NCBI GenBank assembly: GCA_008690995.1
Contig: VRMN01000002.1
Location: 1,364,001-1,428,000, forward strand
Direction: 5' to 3'
DNA from: Porphyridium purpureum
Taxonomy: Eukaryota; Rhodophyta; Bangiophyceae; Porphyridiales; Porphyridiaceae
DNA length: 64,000 nt
Shown here: piece by piece, positions 1-8,492 of the stretch
Layout: each line of letters begins with the position of its first letter
Numbering within the stretch: position 1 is the stretch's first letter
Program-made: the position numbers and the translations under genes
The notes under the pieces: model-generated
Told to the model about the DNA's origin: nothing
Seen by the model: only the letters and a program-made list of their open reading frames with translations
The model's database searches: none

Positions 1-304
1 TCGCAGTGAGATGGACGCAGCTGCTCGCGCAATGTGGCGTGCAGCTGCGATTTTATGGGCCGCGTTTCATAGACAGGCGCGCAGCTTTCTCAACAAAAAG
101 GACGCGGTGTGACGTTTGTTCTAGGATTCCGCGCCGATGGACAAGGAGAGGTGGCACCCTGCAGGAGTAACTCGGGAGATAAAGTGGAGAGGGAGAGACG
201 GTGGAAGGCGTCGGGCTGGTTTGTGGATTGGTGGGTGGTCGTCGTGTCGAATTGAGTCGGCGCGGCGTGGAATTGAAGGTTCTGCGTGACAGGTGAGGTT
301 GGAA
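1..304. other. Intergenic region upstream of the first gene
   Basis: No credible coding frame or RNA gene is visible here. The stretch is GC-rich and presumably holds the promoter and leader of the FAM210-like gene that starts at 305. A GTG codon at 293 lies in frame with that gene but is not a plausible eukaryotic start. Confidence 0.5.
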
Positions 305-820
305 ATGGTGGCGGCGGCGGCGGCGACGGCCATGGGCAGGGCCAAGTCGGGCGTGCGAAAAGCGCTAGGCTTGGCGACTGCCGGGCTCGCCACGCACGCC
401 GCAGTGTCGGCGGCGTGCACGGCCGCTTTCTACGGGATGTTGAAGCAGCACGTGGACGTGGTCTCGCTGCTGTCGCGCCATGGCATCAATGTGTGTACTG
501 AGAATAATATGTACAGCTCCAGCGCGGGCTCCGGGACTCAGGAGTGGGAATTGAGCGAGGACACATACCGTAGCGCGCTTGAAAGCATTACGATGACCAC
601 CAGTGACTCCGCGTGGGCCGAGAAAGCAGAGGACGACGAACCGCCGCTGCCGGACGGGCTTGTGCGGCCCTCCATGGGAGTCTATGGAAACGGGTCCATG
701 GTCGCCATTGCGTACATGTGCTCTCGAGCCGTCTTTGCGTTTCGTGTACCCGTGACCTTGGCGCTCACTCCGGTCGTGCACCGACTGTGGCGTATCGGAA
801 TATCACGAGCTCGCGCATAA
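305..820 (+). CDS. FAM210/DUF1279-family membrane protein
   Basis: This is a 171-residue protein. FAM210/DUF1279 proteins are small organellar membrane proteins; animal members act in mitochondria and plant members are often predicted in plastids. The evidence is a hydrophobic segment at about residues 22-45 and a C-terminal block containing RVPVTLALTPVVHRLWR, which matches the typical DUF1279 ending (a run like RVPxTxALTP followed by basic residues). The middle (about 70-125) is polar and low in conservation. The Ala-rich, basic N-terminus could be a targeting peptide. The start is the first in-frame ATG, at 305. The gene converges on the RRF gene with 116 bp between stops. The family call rests mainly on the C-terminal block; the molecular function is unknown. 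Confidence 0.62.
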   Translation: MVAAAAATAMGRAKSGVRKALGLATAGLATHAAVSAACTAAFYGMLKQHVDVVSLLSRHGINVCTENNMYSSSAGSGTQEWELSEDTYRSALESITMTTSDSAWAEKAEDDEPPLPDGLVRPSMGVYGNGSMVAIAYMCSRAVFAFRVPVTLALTPVVHRLWRIGISRARA

Positions 821-936
821 GTTGGTTCGCGAGGCTCCTGCTGTGAATATAGGGAACAAAAGGCGCTGCGTCGCAGCGTCTCATCTTTATTGTGCTTCTT
901 ACGGTCTTCTATGTTGTCGTGTGAATGTAAAGAGAA

Positions 937-1731
937 TCACTCATCGCCTTCTTTAGCTTCTTTCATCTTTTTGTCGGTTAATTCGACGATGCGTTTCTTC
1001 ACACTTTCCTTGACTTTTTCGATTGCATTTTCGTACGCGCGCAGAGTATCACGCCCGACGCCTGGCTTGTCCTTGGCGTTCTTGAGCACCTTGTTGAACC
1101 GCTTGTGCTCGTTGCCCAGAGCGTCCAGCGCGATCTGCTTTGCGGCGGCGATCCGCTTCAGCGCATTGGCGACGGCCTGAGGACCCATGGTCGGGATCGG
1201 TATCAACAGCACGTTGCTGTTCAACGTGTCCTGCACTGGGTTCAGCCCGAGATTTGCTGAACGGATGCCATTTTCTACCGCTTTGAGGGTCTCTGGCATG
1301 TACAAGATGACCTGCAGTGTGCGGCCGTCCTTTTCAAAATATTGAGCAAGCTGGTTCAGTGGTACTGATGTTCCATCCTTGTCCCCACTGGCCTTGCCGT
1401 ACGGATTCTTGATGGTCACCGAATCCAACAGGCTCGCGTCCATCGTGCTACTGGTGTTGATCCCATCTAGCGTCGCTTTCAAGTGGGTCACACACTTTTG
1501 CAGAGTGTGCTCCGCCTCAACCCGATCCATTTCCAATTGCGCTCCCAAGTCTTCTGATTCGCGGTCGGCCTTTTTCTCCTCGGCCTTTTGACTCTTGCGC
1601 GCCTTGTCCCCTTGCTTCTTTTTTGCGCCGCGCCGCTGCATCAACGACCACAGCGGCGCATGATCGGCACCGCGGGTGGCCACGGCAAAGCCGTACCGCG
1701 CGCGCGCCAGCAGCCCTGTCATTCCCTGCAT
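937..1731 (-). CDS. RRF: Organellar (probably mitochondrial) ribosome recycling factor
   Basis: The 264-residue product is a ribosome recycling factor, which with EF-G splits the post-termination ribosome. The last 185 or so residues span the whole family: the domain II region with NPYGK and VPLNQLAQYFEKDGRTL, the block MPETLKAVENGIRSANLGLN, and the long C-terminal helix with RDTLRAYENAIEK. About 75 N-terminal residues are extra; they begin with an Arg/Ala-rich stretch typical of a mitochondrial presequence and continue into a Lys/Glu-rich charged stretch. The first in-frame ATG is at 1731. It is followed upstream, 71 bp away and on the same strand, by the radical-SAM-like gene. A plastid location cannot be excluded from sequence alone. 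Confidence 0.9.
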   Translation of the reverse strand: MQGMTGLLARARYGFAVATRGADHAPLWSLMQRRGAKKKQGDKARKSQKAEEKKADRESEDLGAQLEMDRVEAEHTLQKCVTHLKATLDGINTSSTMDASLLDSVTIKNPYGKASGDKDGTSVPLNQLAQYFEKDGRTLQVILYMPETLKAVENGIRSANLGLNPVQDTLNSNVLLIPIPTMGPQAVANALKRIAAAKQIALDALGNEHKRFNKVLKNAKDKPGVGRDTLRAYENAIEKVKESVKKRIVELTDKKMKEAKEGDE

Positions 1732-1802
1732 TTTCGACTCCTTCGAAAGCGATTGGCGTCGTCTACAGTGACTGAATGGCAGCACGTCTCCGTGCGTGTT
1801 TA

Positions 1803-2498
1803 CTACTCCCCAAAATATTGCCTCGTCCGGAAGCCCGCACCCACACTGACGGCAAAGGCTTCCACCGCGGCCAAATCAACTACATTGGGTCTATCGACGC
1901 AAGTCACATCAACGGAAATACCGACGGCACGGCACTCGCGCACAAAGTCTTGCACGACCGCGAGTGCGCACACTCCGTCTGTTTGCGTTGTCCCTGGACT
2001 TCTGTCGTAGGTCATGTTCAGCTCGTGGCACGTGCGAACGACCGCTTCGTCCGGCTCCATGATCATTCTGTACGAAAGGTCGTCGTGTCCATTGACAGCT
2101 ACAGACGCACTGCTGATACGGCCAGCCAAGTGCTGACGCACAAGCTTGCGCGGGAACAGCCCGTTGGTTACCAGACGGAAGCTGTATGCCGCTGCGACTG
2201 GCGACGAAAGAAGGTCATCCAGCGGCTTCAGGCAAAGTAAAGGCTCGCCGCCGCCCGCAAGAACCACATTTTTACGATCCCAGGCCTGAAAAGCAGTCGA
2301 GGTCTGTGCGTCCACGAGCGCTGACGCCAATTCGGCGCCTGATGGCTCGTACCCGGGCTCGAGCCACTGGAACGTGTTGCCAAACGCAAACTTTGGGCCG
2401 CGCGAAGCGATGAGTGTAACAGTGGTACTTCGGTTTGTCAAGGCGAAGTATAATTGTGAGCCACCGCGCACCATGTACGCCACTCCATGCGCTATCAT
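1803..2498 (-). CDS. Radical-SAM-fold protein (TatD-linked type) lacking the cluster cysteines
   Basis: This 231-residue protein resembles the TatD-linked radical SAM family along its whole length. Recognisable parts are YFALTNR near residue 20, where the family has LTNRC; the SAM-binding GGGEPLL at about residue 83; a following LVTNG strand; and a C-terminal block with SVDVTCVDRP and a final TRQYFGE. All three cysteines that bind the iron-sulphur cluster are replaced. Where CxxxCxxC is expected after LTNR the sequence reads S, then T, then A. It therefore should not do radical SAM chemistry in the usual way. No substrate is known. It shares a 143-bp divergent promoter with NDUFAF3. Confidence 0.66.
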   Translation of the reverse strand: MIAHGVAYMVRGGSQLYFALTNRSTTVTLIASRGPKFAFGNTFQWLEPGYEPSGAELASALVDAQTSTAFQAWDRKNVVLAGGGEPLLCLKPLDDLLSSPVAAAYSFRLVTNGLFPRKLVRQHLAGRISSASVAVNGHDDLSYRMIMEPDEAVVRTCHELNMTYDRSPGTTQTDGVCALAVVQDFVRECRAVGISVDVTCVDRPNVVDLAAVEAFAVSVGAGFRTRQYFGE

Positions 2499-2641
2499 TG
2501 CCCTGCCAAGACGCGCTCAGGCTTTAGAACGCCCTTGATATCGACTAGACGTTATGTCTGCCGGCTGTTGAGCATGCCCAGTGGAAGGATCACTTTTGCG
2601 TGGAGAGGTGCATATACTCGAATGCAACTGGCAAAAGAACG
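2499..2641. promoter_or_regulatory. Divergent promoter region, radical-SAM-like protein / NDUFAF3
   Basis: These 143 bp separate two ATG codons pointing away from each other, so they must hold both leaders and core promoters. No clear TATA box is visible; an AT-richer GCATATACTCG lies near 2610. Confidence 0.4.
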
Positions 2642-3091
2642 ATGCGTGCGAGTACTCGACGGCTGTGCTCTGCAGGACTGGGCGTGATCCGAGCCAGGAC
2701 GGGCGGCGCGGTAACGCACACTGCATCGCGGGAGCGCGTGATTATAGAAAAGTACGGTCGCAACTCGTTTGAGATTTCGGGCGTGGACCTGCGTGGCGCA
2801 GTGCTGGTGTTCCCTTCATTCGCGCTGCTCTGGAACGTGCGCACTGCCGCAGAAATTGTGCCGGGCGCCTTTGTCGCCTTGACCACTCTCAACCCGCGCC
2901 CGGACTTGCTTCTGCTAGGGCTCGGAGACCAAGGCACCGCCGCGCTTCCAAGGCAGGCGCTGCATGCGCTGCAGCTCACCGGCATTCCGTTCGAGGTCAG
3001 CGATACTCCCAGCTCGCTCAACACCTTTAACGTGCTCAACGCAGAGTCCCGGCTCGTGTGCGCCGCGCTCTTGCCCGTTCAGACCTTGTGA
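2642..3091 (+). CDS. NDUFAF3: Complex I assembly factor NDUFAF3-like (DUF498/Mth938 domain)
   Basis: The 149-residue product has the Mth938/DUF498 fold of NDUFAF3, which helps assemble the membrane-matrix junction of mitochondrial complex I. Visible family signatures are an RVIIEKYGRNSFEISG start of the fold, a LLLLGLGDQG strand-turn at about residue 86, and a C-terminal SSLNTFNVLNAESRLVCAAL block, equivalent to the family's ATYNxLxxEGR(R/K)V(A/V)AAL ending. The N-terminus MRASTRRLCSAGLGVIRAR is a good mitochondrial presequence. The start is the first in-frame ATG (2642). The stop lies only 28 bp before the ATG of the downstream G3P dehydrogenase gene on the same strand. Confidence 0.82.
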   Translation: MRASTRRLCSAGLGVIRARTGGAVTHTASRERVIIEKYGRNSFEISGVDLRGAVLVFPSFALLWNVRTAAEIVPGAFVALTTLNPRPDLLLLGLGDQGTAALPRQALHALQLTGIPFEVSDTPSSLNTFNVLNAESRLVCAALLPVQTL

Positions 3092-3119
3092 GCGGGGGTT
3101 GAGGACGAAGAGACACGAC

Positions 3120-5444
3120 ATGAGGCCGGGTGGCTTGGTCACTTGTGCGGCATCTGCTGCGGCCGCGACGGTTCTCAGCGCGTCGAGAGGAACAGGGTCG
3201 CCAACACCGGCAGGCGCTAGTAACCTCAGCCAGGGCGCAGATTTCGCGGTAAGTGGGCCCGCCGCGCCCGACGCTGCAAGTGAAGCTCAGTCTGGCACTT
3301 CGTCACCACATCCACCGAAGGGACGGTTCAGGCGGAATGTGTTTCGAGGGCTGGCGGTACTCGGCGGTGGCATCGTGCTCGCGATAGCGGCACTGAAGCT
3401 GGAGTCCATTCGCAGGGACCGATTCGGACGTGCGGACTCGACACCGCCGCCGGCGCTGGAGGAACTTCCGTCGCGATCGCGACAGCTTTCCGCGATCAGA
3501 TCGGGTTCATCATCGGACCCGTTCGATTTAATTGTGCTTGGATCAGGTGCCACAGCATGCGGCGTGGCACTGGAGGCCGCGCTACGTGGGCTGCGTGTGG
3601 TGCTTGCTTGTCCGGCTGATTTCGCATCTGGCTCGGCTGCTGCACCTGGCCTGCTCCGCGGCGGCCTTCGAAACATTGAAAGTGCGTTCTTTGAGCGCCG
3701 TGTACCCACACAACTGCCAGACGCGGTGCGGAGTGTGCGCGAACGAGCCTTGATTTCAGCAAACGCGTCGTACTTGCTTTCGCCGGCGCCGGCCTACCTG
3801 GCATGCACAAAATTTTGGGAAGTGCCTCTGTACTTTGTCGGTATCAAGGCCTACTCGGCACTTGAATGGGCGGCAAGCGTCCGGCGCCCTTTCACGTCTG
3901 CGCATTGGGTTCCTCTGGCGCAGCTTGCGTCGCAATACCCGATGCTCAAAATGGACAGGGGCAAAGACCAGGCGAACATCAAGGGCGCAATCGCCTTTCA
4001 CGAAATGGTTTTGGACGAGGCTCGCTTTGTGCTGGCGCTCGCCATGAGCGCGGCGTCCTATGGCGCACTTGTTGCCAATCATCTCGAGCCAGTGCTCTTT
4101 CTAAAGTCGGAGCCAGAGTCTGTCCCGGAGAGCGAGGAATCTGGCCCGCAGCGAATCGTCGGCGTGCGTGTCCGCGATGCTCTCAGCGGAGAAGAATTTG
4201 ACTTGAAAGCGCATAGCGTGATCAACGCAGGGGATGCTTTATGTGACCAGATTCGCGCCATGGACGACCCGGACTCACCGAAAATGAGTCGCGTGGATCT
4301 CGAAACAAACATTGCTCTTCCAAGATCCCTCTTTTCCCCGGATACGTCACCATCATGTCTCTTCTTTCCAGGCAGTTCCGAGCCGGCGAACACATACATG
4401 ATCACTAATGGCGAGTTTACGTGGTTGGGCGCTGGTGACGCCGAGCTGAAACTGAAGAAGCGTGACATCCAAGTCGCCGGAAGTGACCTGAGAAACTACA
4501 TATCTCAACTGGAATCCGTGGCTCCGCAGTCGGAAGCTGAAACTGCTCTAGAGGTGGCGCGTGATTTGACCGGTGCGTTTATCCGCCCCGTAGACCTGCG
4601 CGCCGGCTGGTCACATCTCCGCGCCATTCCTCGAGACCCAGTCTCGGTTGAGACGGACAAGAAGGACAGAGAAAAATCTGCAGCAGAGGCCAGAGCTGTT
4701 GCTGATACTCTCGCCGCCGCTCAAAGTGACGAAGCAGCGGCGTCAGAGACGGTGAAGGACGATGCAGCGACCAAAGCTGGCTCTGAGCCTCCTGCCGCGA
4801 CCCCTGAGTCACGACCGCCGCCAAAGAAGAAACAGAAGCGCAAAGAGCATAGAGTGGCATTTGCGACCGAGCAGTCGAGCTCTGGTCTGACATCTGTGGT
4901 TGCGTCGCGCCTTGTGTGGTATCGACAGGCAGCGAATGCCGCGCTGGTGCAAGCAATCTCCTTTTCTCCGAAAGGCGCACGTCAAATCGAGTCTGGAGGT
5001 GAGGAGCTCTCGGCGCATTGCGAGCTGTTTGGATCGCATAACTGGAACGCGTCTTATTTTGTCTTCTTGATGCAGACTTACAGTACGGCTTGCGCGGACG
5101 TAGCGACGGCACGTCACCTGGCGCGCACGTACGGTGACCAGGCGTGGCGGCCCGCCGCGATCGCTGAGCATAGCAAGGACAAGGCGCTCGCAGCACGACT
5201 AATCCCAGGCTCATCTCACCCAATGCTGGAGGCTGAAGTGATATATTGCGCCAGGCACGAAATGTGCAGCACTGTACTCGACTTTCTGCTTCATCGGAGC
5301 CCGCTCGCACGTGTTGACATGAGTGCGGCCGTCGCAGCTGCTCCACGCGTCGCGCAGCTTCTAGGCAGCGAACTTGGCTGGACGACGCAGCGCATCGTTG
5401 ATGAGACCCGCACTGCGCAATCGTTCTTCTCGCCGCCTCCATGA
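3120..5444 (+). CDS. FAD-dependent glycerol-3-phosphate dehydrogenase-like protein, divergent
   Basis: The 774-residue protein resembles mitochondrial FAD glycerol-3-phosphate dehydrogenase (GPD2/SDP6), which passes electrons from glycerol-3-phosphate to quinone. An N-terminal extension of about 75 residues leads to a membrane segment at about 77-94. A dinucleotide fold follows with VLGSGATACGVALEAALRG (about 140-158), then EEFDLKAHSVINAGDALCD and DLRAGWSHLRAIPRDP. A Lys/Glu/Ala-rich disordered insert lies near 515-575, and a helical C-terminal domain ends the protein. No EF-hand is seen. The signature normally reading KLIHGGLRYLE is here GLLRGGLRNIE, so the conserved His is Arg. It may be a divergent or altered-function paralogue. 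An in-frame ATG at 2964 lies inside the preceding gene; 3120 is preferred. Confidence 0.72.
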   Translation: MRPGGLVTCAASAAAATVLSASRGTGSPTPAGASNLSQGADFAVSGPAAPDAASEAQSGTSSPHPPKGRFRRNVFRGLAVLGGGIVLAIAALKLESIRRDRFGRADSTPPPALEELPSRSRQLSAIRSGSSSDPFDLIVLGSGATACGVALEAALRGLRVVLACPADFASGSAAAPGLLRGGLRNIESAFFERRVPTQLPDAVRSVRERALISANASYLLSPAPAYLACTKFWEVPLYFVGIKAYSALEWAASVRRPFTSAHWVPLAQLASQYPMLKMDRGKDQANIKGAIAFHEMVLDEARFVLALAMSAASYGALVANHLEPVLFLKSEPESVPESEESGPQRIVGVRVRDALSGEEFDLKAHSVINAGDALCDQIRAMDDPDSPKMSRVDLETNIALPRSLFSPDTSPSCLFFPGSSEPANTYMITNGEFTWLGAGDAELKLKKRDIQVAGSDLRNYISQLESVAPQSEAETALEVARDLTGAFIRPVDLRAGWSHLRAIPRDPVSVETDKKDREKSAAEARAVADTLAAAQSDEAAASETVKDDAATKAGSEPPAATPESRPPPKKKQKRKEHRVAFATEQSSSGLTSVVASRLVWYRQAANAALVQAISFSPKGARQIESGGEELSAHCELFGSHNWNASYFVFLMQTYSTACADVATARHLARTYGDQAWRPAAIAEHSKDKALAARLIPGSSHPMLEAEVIYCARHEMCSTVLDFLLHRSPLARVDMSAAVAAAPRVAQLLGSELGWTTQRIVDETRTAQSFFSPPP

Positions 5445-5573
5445 TATCCGATTCCACATTCGTTTCCTTCTGGCACGTGACCAGACCCACAGATGCATCG
5501 GTGCATGTGAAACTCTATTTCGTGACATGTCACTCCATCGGGCATTCGGGGGAAAGGCATTCTTGCACACATC

Positions 5574-6626
5574 ATGATGACCAGCGACAATAAAAGCCAT
5601 CGCTCAATGGATGAAAGCGTGTGCGCGCAGCTGCTGGCTGAGCTGCACGTCGAGTCGCTTCTGCGGCTTGAGGCGTCGTCCGAGTCGTACTTGCAGTTCC
5701 TCCTGGAGCACAAGAAGATGAGCGCGATGTACTGGGCGCTGACGTCGCTCGCGCTGCTGCGTTCGCTGCACACGCTGGCGGACCGCGGGGCCGTGCTTGC
5801 ATTTATCAAGGGCTGCGAGCGCGAGACTACCAGCGCAGGTGAGGACAAAACCAATAGAAGCCAGATCGCGCCTGCGCTCGGCTACGCGGGGAACGTGGAC
5901 CAAGACGCTCATCTGCTTTACACGCTCTCGGCTGTGCAGTGTCTGGCAGTGCTGGGTGAGTTTGTTCTCATAGAGGCTCAGGCTGATCGCATCGCGGCGT
6001 ACGTGCGGTCCTTGCAAAACGCCGACGGCTCATTCTGCGGCGACGCGTACGGCGAGGTTGACACGCGTTTCAGCTATGCGGCACTGTTGACGCTTCAGCT
6101 GATCCGGCGCACGGACGCTGTGGATGTTGAGGCGGCAGTAAACTATGTGCTGAGCTGTCGCAACTTTGATGGTGGATTCGGGTGCATTCCGTTTGCCGAG
6201 TCGCATGCGGGACAAGTCTTCTGCTGCGTTGGCGCCCTTAAGCTGGCCGGCGCGCTTGACCGCGTGGACCAAACCACGCTGGGCTGGTGGCTGTGCCAGC
6301 GACAGTTGCCAAACGGCGGACTCAACGGGCGACCGGACAAGAAGGAGGACGTGTGCTACTCGTGGTGGGTGTTGTCATCGCTGTCCATGCTCGACAAGCA
6401 GCACTGGATCGACGCGAACGCGCTCGGAGCGTTCATTATGCGCGCACAGGATGACGAGTACGGCGGCATCGCCGACCGCCCAGGCGACCGCGCCGACGTG
6501 TTCCACACGTTTTTCGGGCTCGCTGGTTTGTCTTTACTGGGCCATCCGAGTCTCGAACACATCCATCCAATGTACGCTCTCCCCTGCAGCGTGATTCGCC
6601 AGCTGAATTTTAGCGAATCGGCGTAG
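5574..6626 (+). CDS. RABGGTB: Rab geranylgeranyltransferase (type II) beta subunit
   Basis: The 350-residue product is the catalytic beta subunit of Rab GGTase, which attaches geranylgeranyl groups to C-terminal cysteines of Rab GTPases presented by REP. The N-terminal helix carries EHKKMSAMYWALTSLALL, typical of the Rab-specific subunit. Prenyltransferase repeats follow, with NADGSFCGD, NFDGGFGCIPFAESHAGQVF and NGGLNGRPDKKEDVCYSWW. The zinc ligands are visible: Asp and Cys in DKKEDVC and His in DVFHTFFGLAGLSLLG. Length matches the family (about 330-350). The ATG at 5574 is immediately followed by a second Met. The gene lies 129 bp after the preceding one on the same strand. Confidence 0.93.
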   Translation: MMTSDNKSHRSMDESVCAQLLAELHVESLLRLEASSESYLQFLLEHKKMSAMYWALTSLALLRSLHTLADRGAVLAFIKGCERETTSAGEDKTNRSQIAPALGYAGNVDQDAHLLYTLSAVQCLAVLGEFVLIEAQADRIAAYVRSLQNADGSFCGDAYGEVDTRFSYAALLTLQLIRRTDAVDVEAAVNYVLSCRNFDGGFGCIPFAESHAGQVFCCVGALKLAGALDRVDQTTLGWWLCQRQLPNGGLNGRPDKKEDVCYSWWVLSSLSMLDKQHWIDANALGAFIMRAQDDEYGGIADRPGDRADVFHTFFGLAGLSLLGHPSLEHIHPMYALPCSVIRQLNFSESA

Positions 6627-6721
6627 CGCCGAAGACGAATTGTGGCGGATTGTGGACCAAGCAGACGAGAACAGACAGAAAGAAGGGGGAGGATCCGGGG
6701 CATTGGATCCCGCGAAGAGAC

Positions 6722-8173
6722 ATGATAGCGGGGCTGGCTTCCGCTGCGTTTGCGGCGAGGTCAGGAAGCGCATCCGGAATGTTGCTCGGTGGGGTATTGC
6801 GGTCAGCGCGCGGACCGCAGCCCGCATGGCGGATGTCCATGCACATGGCGTGGCTCCGCCCTACCACCAGCCGCAGGGAGTATCAAGTGCTGGTGTTAAA
6901 CGCCGGGTCGTCCTCGCTCAAATTTGCACTGTTTTCCGGCGTGCCGGTGGAGAAGGGCGAGAAACCTTGTCTGAATGTTTGGCTGCAAGGGATTGTGGAG
7001 CGGATTGGAGATCCGCACCACAAAGGCAAGATCTCGCACGGCGTGGCGGCTGGTGACACGATTATCAAGCTCGATGAGCTTGATAGTGAAATGATCGAGA
7101 ACCACCATGTTGCGCTAGACAGGGTGCTCGAGCTGATTCGGGACGAGGGCATCGAGCCGCATCAGGTGAAGGCGGTTGGCCATCGCGTGGTGCATGGAGG
7201 CGACACACTCACCTCGTCGTGCCTCATTACCGACACAGTTGAGAAGCGTATTGAGGAAGCGTGTCAGCTTGCACCCTTGCACAATCCAAAGAACCTGGAA
7301 GGCATCAGAATTGCTAAAAAGGTATTCAACCAGCTAGACACGAAGCACGTCGCCGTGTTCGATACTGCGTTTCACGCCTCAATGCCTCCGGAAGCGTTTC
7401 TGTACGCGTTGCCGATCGAGTGGTACGAGAAATATCGCGTGCGCAAGTATGGCATGCATGGTACAAGCTATGCTTATATTCTGTCAGAGCTCGAGCCAAT
7501 CCTAGACAAGCACAGCTGCGACGTGAACGCTATCATTTGCCATTTGGGCGCGGGCTCGTCTATGGCATGTGTCAAGGAAGGTAAGTGTATTGATACGACG
7601 ATGGGCATGACGCCCCTGGAAGGGCTTGTTATGGCTACGCGTTGCGGCGACCTGGACGCTGGCATACTGCCGTACATTGCCTCCCGAACGGGTCTGGGTC
7701 TAGACAAAATCGAAGAGATGCTGAACAAGAATTCTGGGCTCCTGGGACTTTGTGGTGAGGCGGACCTTCGCTACGTACTTGAGCGCGTTGACGCGGGCGA
7801 TAAAAATGCCGTGAATGCCTACCATGCGCTGGTGCACCGTATTCGCAAGTACCTGGGCGCCTACGTATTCAATTTGGAGGGTCAATTGGACGCAGTTGTA
7901 TTCACTGCCGGTATGGGCCAGCACTCGGCGCGCCTGCGGCGAGACGTACTCGCAGGGTTGGATAAGCTTGGCCTCTCCATTGACGACGACAAGAATGAGA
8001 ATGGAGAAGTAGGTGGATTTCACGACATGCTCGAGATTCATAGCGACAACGCGGCGTGCAAGATCTTGGCAATGATGACGAAGGAGGAGCTCCAAATTGC
8101 GCGTGAATGTGCGCTCGTGGCTGGAATAGAGGACCTGCGTGTGCCGCAACTGGGAGCTCCCGAGCTGCACTGA
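6722..8173 (+). CDS. ACK: Acetate kinase, probably organellar
   Basis: The 483-residue enzyme interconverts acetyl phosphate plus ADP and acetate plus ATP, the last step of acetate fermentation when paired with phosphotransacetylase. Motifs run in the expected order: LVLNAGSSSLKFALF (about 60), GHRVVHGG, LAPLHNPKNLEGI, FDTAFHASMP with the catalytic Asp, YGMHGTSY, CHLGAGSSM, TPLEGLVMATRCGDLD with the conserved Arg, NKNSGLLGL, and FTAGMGQHS in place of FTGGIGENS. About 55 N-terminal residues, rich in Ala, Arg and Ser, precede the kinase core and look like a transit peptide. The start is the first in-frame ATG. No phosphotransacetylase gene lies in the window. Confidence 0.93.
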   Translation: MIAGLASAAFAARSGSASGMLLGGVLRSARGPQPAWRMSMHMAWLRPTTSRREYQVLVLNAGSSSLKFALFSGVPVEKGEKPCLNVWLQGIVERIGDPHHKGKISHGVAAGDTIIKLDELDSEMIENHHVALDRVLELIRDEGIEPHQVKAVGHRVVHGGDTLTSSCLITDTVEKRIEEACQLAPLHNPKNLEGIRIAKKVFNQLDTKHVAVFDTAFHASMPPEAFLYALPIEWYEKYRVRKYGMHGTSYAYILSELEPILDKHSCDVNAIICHLGAGSSMACVKEGKCIDTTMGMTPLEGLVMATRCGDLDAGILPYIASRTGLGLDKIEEMLNKNSGLLGLCGEADLRYVLERVDAGDKNAVNAYHALVHRIRKYLGAYVFNLEGQLDAVVFTAGMGQHSARLRRDVLAGLDKLGLSIDDDKNENGEVGGFHDMLEIHSDNAACKILAMMTKEELQIARECALVAGIEDLRVPQLGAPELH

Positions 8174-8492
8174 GTACATGCGCTGAGCGCGAATATTGAA
8201 TGAGTGCTTGTATTGAGCAACAGACCGTGATATTATCTACGGTGAAAGAAAGAGAGAACGAAGCGCATCATATCCTCGCTCCTGACGAACCCACAAGCTT
8301 GCGTAGACAACGTCCGTGCTAAAATAAGGAAAGCGCGTGACGGCGAAAAAGCCACTTTCGTGATCGCTTGGTCAAGGAGACAACGAGAAGGCACACTCTG
8401 CGGTCAGGAACCAAGCCAGACTCTCGCAGGACGCCTTTCTAGCAGACGCTTAAAGGCCTTTTCAGCTAGGCTCTCACCAACCCAAGATTACG
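8174..8492. other. Convergent intergenic region
   Basis: The 319 bp lie between the stop codons of acetate kinase and TRAPPC4, so the region should contain two 3' ends. No coding frame, repeat or RNA gene stands out. Confidence 0.5.

Noticed and set aside
2964-3119. In-frame ATG at 2964 as the start of the G3P dehydrogenase
   Set aside because: It lies within the NDUFAF3 coding region and adds a stretch with no homology; the ATG at 3120 gives a plausible N-terminus.
4579-5490. Open frame of 303 codons on the minus strand
   Set aside because: It lies antisense to the FAD dehydrogenase coding region, is Arg/Ser-rich and has no recognisable domain; a shadow frame of GC-rich DNA.
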